Of a DNA stretch of 64,000 nucleotides, positions 58,956-64,000 are shown piece after piece. The notes beneath the pieces are model-generated. The model saw nothing but the letters and a program-made list of their open reading frames with translations. It was not told where the DNA came from and did not search any database. The position numbers were made by a program, and so were the translations under genes. Source of the DNA: Welwitschia mirabilis (taxonomy: Eukaryota > Gnetophyta > Gnetopsida > Welwitschiales); assembly GCA_051453625.1 (NCBI GenBank), contig JBOZIK010000001.1, forward strand, positions 234,846,432-234,910,431, in the 5' to 3' direction. Numbering within the stretch: the first letter of the stretch is position 1; the number at the start of each line of letters is the position of its first letter.

Positions 58956-59957
58956 TTCTAGATGAATAACTATTTAGTTTTAAATAACTTTTTTTCATTT
59001 CTTTCACTCATCCTGCTCTTTGGTATTTTGATATTGTAAAATACCTTATTTCCATGAAGATAATTTAGCATTATAACCATAACCAACAAAAATAATTTTT
59101 CCATAGGATTGGTAATTATAAGTGGAATGAACCCCATCTTTACCAAAGATGCAAAGATCAAATCATACATAAATGTGTGTCTACGTAAAAAAGAACTAGA
59201 TATCCTTAACATTTGATAGGATTGGGTATGTGAGGATACGTTAGTAGCCAAAAGACTATAATGAAAATTATTCACTCTAGTTTCTATTAGCCTATCCTTT
59301 TTAAAGACTACTTTGACTTTGCTAGAAGGTGTAATACTTGCCAACATTATGGTATTCTAACTAATTCTTAAGATATGCCCCTTAAAACTATGCTAGAATG
59401 TAAACCTCTTAATTTTTGGGGCATTAACTTTATAAGTCCTTTAAAATCACCTTCCTATGATAAAAACTAAATCCTAGTGATTGTTGATTAAGTTATCAAG
59501 TTGGTTGACATTATTCCTACTATCAAGAATGAAGCCTGAATTGTTTGCAATTTTGTCCAAACTTATATATTTTAACATTTTTGTTTTTTTAGAATTATCA
59601 TTAGTAATTAAGAAACTCATTTTATTAATTACCTTTTTCTGAAACTTTTTTATCCATTATAGTTGAACATAAAATTACATGGGCATATCATCTACAAACT
59701 AATGGTCAAGTTAGAAATTTCAATAAAGAAATTAAAAAGATTCTTCAAAAGCTAGTCTCTCTTAGTAATGATAATAATAAAAAAAAATTATACTTCTAAA
59801 CTTAATGATGTTATTTGATCTTATTATATTACTGGATGAAAGTCTCTAGGTTTTTCACGCTATGAACTTATGTATGAAAAGGTTTGTATCTTACTAGTTG
59901 ATGTTTACTATAACTCCTATCGATCTACCGATCAATGTAACAATGTAAACTTAGACA
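58956..59957 (+). pseudogene. Athila integrase, forward
   Basis: Order: PWYFDIVKYL-like start, YKWNEPHLYQRCKDQIIHKC, FKDYFDFARRCNTCQHYG (zinc CxxC at about 59319-59354), NFWGINFISPLKSP (catalytic Asp changed to Asn, about 59413-59440), an eroded second acidic region near 59600 and LGFSRYELMYEKVC near 59840-59895 (GMSPYRLVYGKAC in relatives). Interrupted by stops; 100-N gap follows. Confidence 0.83.
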
Positions 59958-60391
59958 NNNNNNNNNNNNNNNNNNNNNNNNNNNNNNNNNNNNNNNNNNN
60001 NNNNNNNNNNNNNNNNNNNNNNNNNNNNNNNNNNNNNNNNNNNNNNNNNNNNNNNNNTCTAGTGACAAGCTTATTTTACAATATAGATTATGAAGGCAAA
60101 CTTCATCAATGTTTTCTTAGTTAGTTTAGGTACATCGCTATTTCCTTTCCTAGATAAGTCTTGTACAAGTATGTTTTATTTCAATTCCATGCATTACAAA
60201 TTATTTTTGTAGGTTACGGTTACATATATTTATCTTGAAAGCAACTCTTTTATTTCCATACTTTGGCCTTTAACAAATTATGACATTTAAGTCACTTCCA
60301 TCTATATTAGTGTGTTGTATTTGTACATATTATTCATGATTAACAAGATTCAGATTAGGACATGAATGTTGCATAAATATGCACTGCAACA
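59958..60391 (+). repeat. Athila LTR c (forward, only the end is sequenced)
   Basis: 60058-60391 aligns with 53330-53640 of LTR a and ends GCACTGCAACA. The first part lies in the 100-N gap, so about 0.75 kb is probably missing. It is positioned as 3' LTR of the pol block to its left and 5' LTR of the gag-protease block to its right. Confidence 0.8.
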
Positions 60392-60394
60392 TCT

Positions 60395-60412
60395 TAGTGT
60401 TGTTACTAGGGA
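60395..60412 (+). other. Athila primer binding site, forward
   Basis: TAGTGTTGTTACTAGGGA, three bases after LTR c. Against TGGCGCCGTTGCCGGGGA 11 of 18 bases match and all seven differences are C-to-T or G-to-A. Confidence 0.8.
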
Positions 60413-61327
60413 AGGCTGCTTGGAATTCGAGAGTTCTCATTGATTCGATCAATATTCTGGATGTTTGTTGTAGTAGTAGTGTACTAGTACCTACTGTAAG
60501 TTTTTTTTGTTTCAGATTTTTTTCCTTTTGCTAATGTCACCTTTTATTATCCAAACGTCATAGTGGATGACATTCCCATTTTCTACTTTTCCTCTTTCTT
60601 TTGGTTTCTGTGTTTCTGTCATCCAGGTTATCGTCCAAACAACATAAGAGATGATACTTTCATAGATCCAAGTCAGAGTTTGAATAGTTAAAATTAGAAA
60701 AAAAGAAAAATACTAGAGAGAGAAATAATTAATTACTGAAAATATCATAGAAGTTTTGATAAATTTTGAAATAGAAACAAATCAAAAAAGTAAAGGTATG
60801 CAAGATTTTAAAATTCTTGCAATTTTTACTTTTTCTGCAGAGTCTGATTTTGCTCCCATGTTGATCTCTAATCAAAAACTTAAAAAACCTATTTTTCTAA
60901 ATCCATCCCCTATCATTAGAACCCTTACTTCTACTCCTTCTTAATCCAATACTCATGATACCTTAAGAGATATTATAAAAAATAAAGAACATGAAATCCA
61001 AAATCCTTTCTACTTATCTCCTAGTAATGATGTAGAACTTTGAAACTTGAACGCTTACCCTACCTTTAGTGGAGTGCCTGATGAAGATCCTTTGCAACAC
61101 ATCATCAAAATCGAGCAAATTATCCTCACTTTCAGAAATGACAAAAAATGAATAAGTGATAGAAACTACATGGTTATCTTTCCTATCACCTTGAGAGATA
61201 AAGCAAAACTTTGGCTTAGAATAATTCCCAATAAGAGCCTTAAATCTTGGAGTCAAGTTCAAGAAGCCTTCATAAAGAGATTCATGAGTGAAACCACCAT
61301 CCAAAAGCATAAGAAAAAAGTCACAAA
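60413..61327 (+). pseudogene. Athila leader and gag N-terminal part, copy 1
   Basis: Forward frame: NLNAYPTFSGVPDEDPLQHI, KIEQIILTFRND, MVIFPITLRDKAKLWLRIIP, LKSWSQVQEAFIKRFMSETT. This is the Athila matrix-capsid segment (FPFSLRDKAK-x-WL). It ends in a 100-N gap at 61328, beyond which the same segment starts again. The minus-strand frame at 61014-61310 is a shadow. Confidence 0.8.
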
Positions 61328-61427
61328 NNNNNNNNNNNNNNNNNNNNNNNNNNNNNNNNNNNNNNNNNNNNNNNNNNNNNNNNNNNNNNNNNNNNNNNNN
61401 NNNNNNNNNNNNNNNNNNNNNNNNNNN

Positions 61428-63000
61428 TTTCTATAATTTTCTATGTTTCTATCATCCAGGTTATCATCTAGATGATGTACAGGATGACACCTTCTAAAAC
61501 AGAATCTGAATGGTTAAAATTAAAAAAAGGAAAAATATTAGAGAGAGTAACAGTTGATTACTGAAAACATCAGAGAAGGTTTGATAAATTTTGAAATTGA
61601 AACAAATCAAAGCAGCAAAGGTACACAAGATTTAGAATTTCTTACAATTTTCACTTTTAATTCTGTAGAGTCTGATTTTGCTACCATATCGATCTCTAAC
61701 CAAAAACAAAAATAACCTGTCTCTCCAAATCTAACTCCTATCATTGGAACTCTTAGTTCTACTCCTTCTTGACCTAATACTCATACTACTTTGAGAGATC
61801 TCATAGCAACCAAAAAACATGAAATCCAAAATCCTTTCGACTTACCTTCCAGTGATGATGTAGAACTTCGAAACTTGAATGCTTACCCTACCTTTAGTGA
61901 AGAACCTAATGAAGATCCTCTGCAAGACATCACTAAAATTGAACAACTTATCCTTACTTCTGAAAATTGTAAAAAATGAATAAGTGATAGAACCTATATG
62001 GTTATTTTTCCCATAACCTTGAGAGATAAAGCAAAATTTTAGCTTAGAACGATCCTTTATAAGAGTCTTAAATCTTGAAGCCAAGTTCAAGAAGCCTTTA
62101 TCAAGAGATTCATAATCGAAACCACAATCCATAAGCATAAAAAAGAAGTTACAAACTTCCAATAACTGCCTAAAAAAGGCTATGCCTCTGCTTATGAGTG
62201 ATTCTTTATTGCTTTACATTCAAACCCCATAGACATATTTTCAGAGGTAGAGTTAATTTACTATTTTTATAGTGGATTCAATAGTCATACTAAGCAACTT
62301 GTAGATTTCTATTGTGGAGGCAACCTCTTAAACCAAACCTTAGGAGATGCTTAAAAGGTATTAGAAGATTTGGTGGAAGTAAGTAAAACTTTGCCTAAAC
62401 CCTTCTTTAGAGAAAACAAAATAGTAAACCAAATTATTAAGGACCTAAAAGAAGTCAAATATGAGAAGACTGAAACCAAACTAGAAAATAAACCAACTAG
62501 TATCATTAAATATTTTACTTTTACCTTAGATAAATACATCTAGATGATTCTTGATGCTAAAGTGGTAACCGAGAAGAGTGAAGTTGTTATTCCAACATAT
62601 GGTTTATGTGAAGATAGTTATCATGTCATTAAAGATTGCCCTTTACTTCCTACTTACAAAGAGAGAATCTATGAGGAAGTTTATGCCTTTAACGAAAGAC
62701 CTTCTAACTACATGCAAAACCACAACCAAAGACAAGTCCAAAGTCTCAATTTTCAAAATAGGATGAGTGAGAAATCAAATTCTAGAAATTTCCAAACACA
62801 TCATCTTAACTTCCAGTCTTTCAAAAACAGATTTGAACATCCAAACTTTCAATTCAACCATCCAAATAACTTAGCAAGCCGTTCCAACTTCCAAAACCAT
62901 AGTAATCCTCTTAGGAATTCCATTGAGAAGTTTAGAAAAACTCAAGAGAAAACAAATGCAAATATAGAAAATCTTATAAGTATTCTACAATAAACCATGC
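61428..63000 (+). pseudogene. Athila gag, copy 2 (full-length order)
   Basis: 61428-62160 repeats 60595-61327 with scattered differences and then continues: YYFYSGFNSHTKQLVDFY, LEDLVEVSKTLPKP, and an open stretch 62544-62993 with YGLCEDSYHVIKDCPLLPTY (decayed knuckle, first Cys changed to Tyr) and an Asn/Gln/Phe-rich tail with repeated NFQ units. Four to five stops lie between 61970 and 62540. It is the least decayed gag in the window. Confidence 0.82.
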
Positions 63001-63848
63001 TTGTCAGTCAAAGGACACAAGGGATCCTTGCCACTCGACCTTTACCGAACCCTAACGAAGTATGAAAAGATTGTAAGGTGGTGACAAAGAGTGAAAATAA
63101 CACAACTCCTCCTACTTATAAGGCTTCAAATTCCCAAAATAATAAAAATAATAAGGAAGAGGACATTGAAATCCTAGAAAACCATTCCATCCCTTCATCA
63201 CTCAGTAATAGAAAAAAATATCCTTCACAAAAGAAACCTACTACCCCATGGCTTAATAGGCTGAACATAAATTCCATCTTTAATGATTATTTGAAAGCCT
63301 TAATACAAAACGTGAGTATCAACTTATCTTTTTGAATACTATTGCAAGAGAACTCCAAATAATCTAATCTATGAAAATACCTAATCAGAAGGAAATAAAA
63401 ATGAACCACTCCTAGTAAAGTCTTCCTAGCTCAATCCCTTAACAACTTGATTTACAAAAAGTATTTAAAGTTTAAAGATTCAGGGGCAGTAACTGTTAGT
63501 GTCACTTTAGAGGCGAACCATAAAATTAAGAAATCCTTGATAGACATAGGAGCCAGTGTTAATATTATGCCCTTGCACATTTCTCAATGCCTTGTGTTGG
63601 AAGAAAGAGTAGAGCCTACATGCATTGTCTTGGAGTTAGTCGATACATCTGTAAAGAGATCTTTAGATGTGATTAAGGACTTGGTCATTCAAATAGAAGA
63701 AGCTTTTTACCTAATTGATGTAGTTATTTTAGAAGTTGATCATTATGATGGATATCCCCTACTTCTAGATAGAGCTTTCTGTGTAATAGCCCATTACATA
63801 ATTGACACAAGAACTGGATTGATGAAGTGCCATTTTGAAAATAAATAA
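63001..63848 (+). pseudogene. Athila protease and gag-protease linker
   Basis: The linker is open at 63078-63335 and rich in Asn, Ser, Lys and Pro. The protease is open at 63447-63848: VTVSVTLEANHKIKKSLIDI, GASVNIMPLHISQCLVLEER, ELVDTSVKRSLDVIKDLVIQ, EAFYLIDVVILEVDH, CVIAHYIIDTRTGLM. The D-I-G-A active site of retroviral-type aspartic proteases is intact. A stop follows at 63846, where Athila pol normally reads on, so the polyprotein is broken. The minus-strand frame at 63724-63948 is a shadow. Confidence 0.85.
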
Positions 63849-64000
63849 TTTTTAATAAGAGTGTTTGATGCGGTGAAAAAGGATTTAGGAAACGATTTAG
63901 ATTTGGAGGAAGAAATAAAACCAACCTTGTTTTTACAGCACCATCCACTTGAGGAGATATGGTTCATGCTTTATAAGCTAACCTTATTTGATAATTAAAC
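63849..64000 (+). pseudogene. Start of Athila protease-RT linker, cut by the window end
   Basis: FLIRVFDAVKKDLGNDLDLE then LQHHPLEEIWFMLYKL; matches the reversed 53641-53840. The RT should follow beyond 64000. Confidence 0.7.

Larger units (their letters stand above)
43390..64000 (-). mobile_element. Copia-2: Maximus/SIRE-like element, interrupted by the Athila cluster
   Basis: 3' LTR at 43390-44548, internal region 44549-52059, 5' LTR from 52060, cut at 52553 by the Athila-like insertion; the rest of the 5' LTR must lie beyond the window. Minus-strand order gag, pre-integrase, integrase, RT, RNase H and third-ORF remnants. LTR ends resemble Copia-1 (TTGATCC near the 3' end) but the family is distinct. 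Confidence 0.8.
52554..64000 (+). mobile_element. Athila-like Ty3-Gypsy cluster, nested and rearranged
   Basis: Forward LTR (52554-53640); reversed block of PR, gag, PBS and LTR (53641-57708); forward RT, RNase H and integrase (57709-59957); forward LTR (to 60391); forward PBS, gag and protease (60395-64000, continuing). tRNA-Asp-type primer sites, the SLRDKAK-x-WL gag motif and the D-x-GAS-x-NIMPL protease place it with Athila. The cluster sits in the Copia-2 5' LTR. At least two element copies are needed. Confidence 0.8.

Noticed and set aside
58658-59347. Minus-strand frames of 82 and 125 codons
   Set aside because: Antisense to the forward Athila RNase H and integrase, which show family motifs.
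61014-62162. Minus-strand frames of 98 and 106 codons that resemble each other
   Set aside because: They resemble each other only because they are antisense to the two gag copies.
1-64000. CRISPR arrays, bacterial operons, riboswitches, rRNA or tRNA genes
   Set aside because: No regular short spaced repeats, no cloverleaf or rRNA-like sequence seen. The repeats present are LTRs, local tandems and assembly duplicates.

Overview
This is plant nuclear heterochromatin made almost entirely of old, nested LTR retrotransposons. I see no intact host gene, tRNA or rRNA. The sequence is extremely AT-rich (about one quarter G+C by eye) and CpG-poor. It is broken by 16 N runs, six of them exactly 100 N. 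The retroelement types are all plant types: Maximus/SIRE-like Copia with a third ORF, Tekay/Del-like chromovirus with a chromodomain, and Athila-like Gypsy with a tRNA-Asp primer site. They indicate a seed plant with a large, repeat-rich genome. The species cannot be fixed from this window; the extreme AT bias would suit, for example, a holoparasite such as Rafflesiaceae, but that is only a guess.

Layout. (1) 609-6557: AT-rich sequence with local tandem repeats and no recognised gene. (2) 6563-37843: a chromovirus array, minus strand, flanked by CTAGT on the left and CT plus a gap on the right. Read on the minus strand it is LTR1 (34077-37843), a 5'-truncated internal region (RT part, RNase H, IN, chromodomain; 31925-34076), a shared LTR2 (29006-31924), a second internal region from PBS to IN and chromodomain (11901-29005), and LTR3 (6563-11900, rearranged or misassembled). 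(3) Inside the integrase of the second internal region sits a complete Maximus-like Copia, Copia-1 (12983-24154, minus), with the 5-bp target duplication AAAAC. (4) 37856-40127: the 5' end of another Copia (Copia-3, minus), into which the chromovirus array appears to have inserted. (5) 40128-43389: unassigned. (6) 43390 to beyond the window: Copia-2 (minus). (7) 52554 to beyond the window: an Athila-like cluster inserted in the 5' LTR of Copia-2. It consists of a forward LTR, a reversed PR-gag-PBS-LTR block, a forward RT-RNase H-IN block, a further forward LTR, and then the PBS, gag and protease of the best-preserved element.

All elements are defective. Stops, frameshifts and losses of catalytic Asp are frequent, and many changes are C-to-T or G-to-A transitions, as expected of long-methylated DNA. 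The genes therefore do not work together as a system. What the window offers is a layered record: Copia-3 and Copia-2 first, then chromovirus and Athila insertions, then Copia-1 in the chromovirus, followed by LTR-LTR recombination and at least one inversion or opposite-strand nesting. No novel functional system is supported. The most informative signals are two places where an exact LTR terminus abuts the interior of another element, the inverted Athila block, and the transition-only decay of the Athila primer sites.
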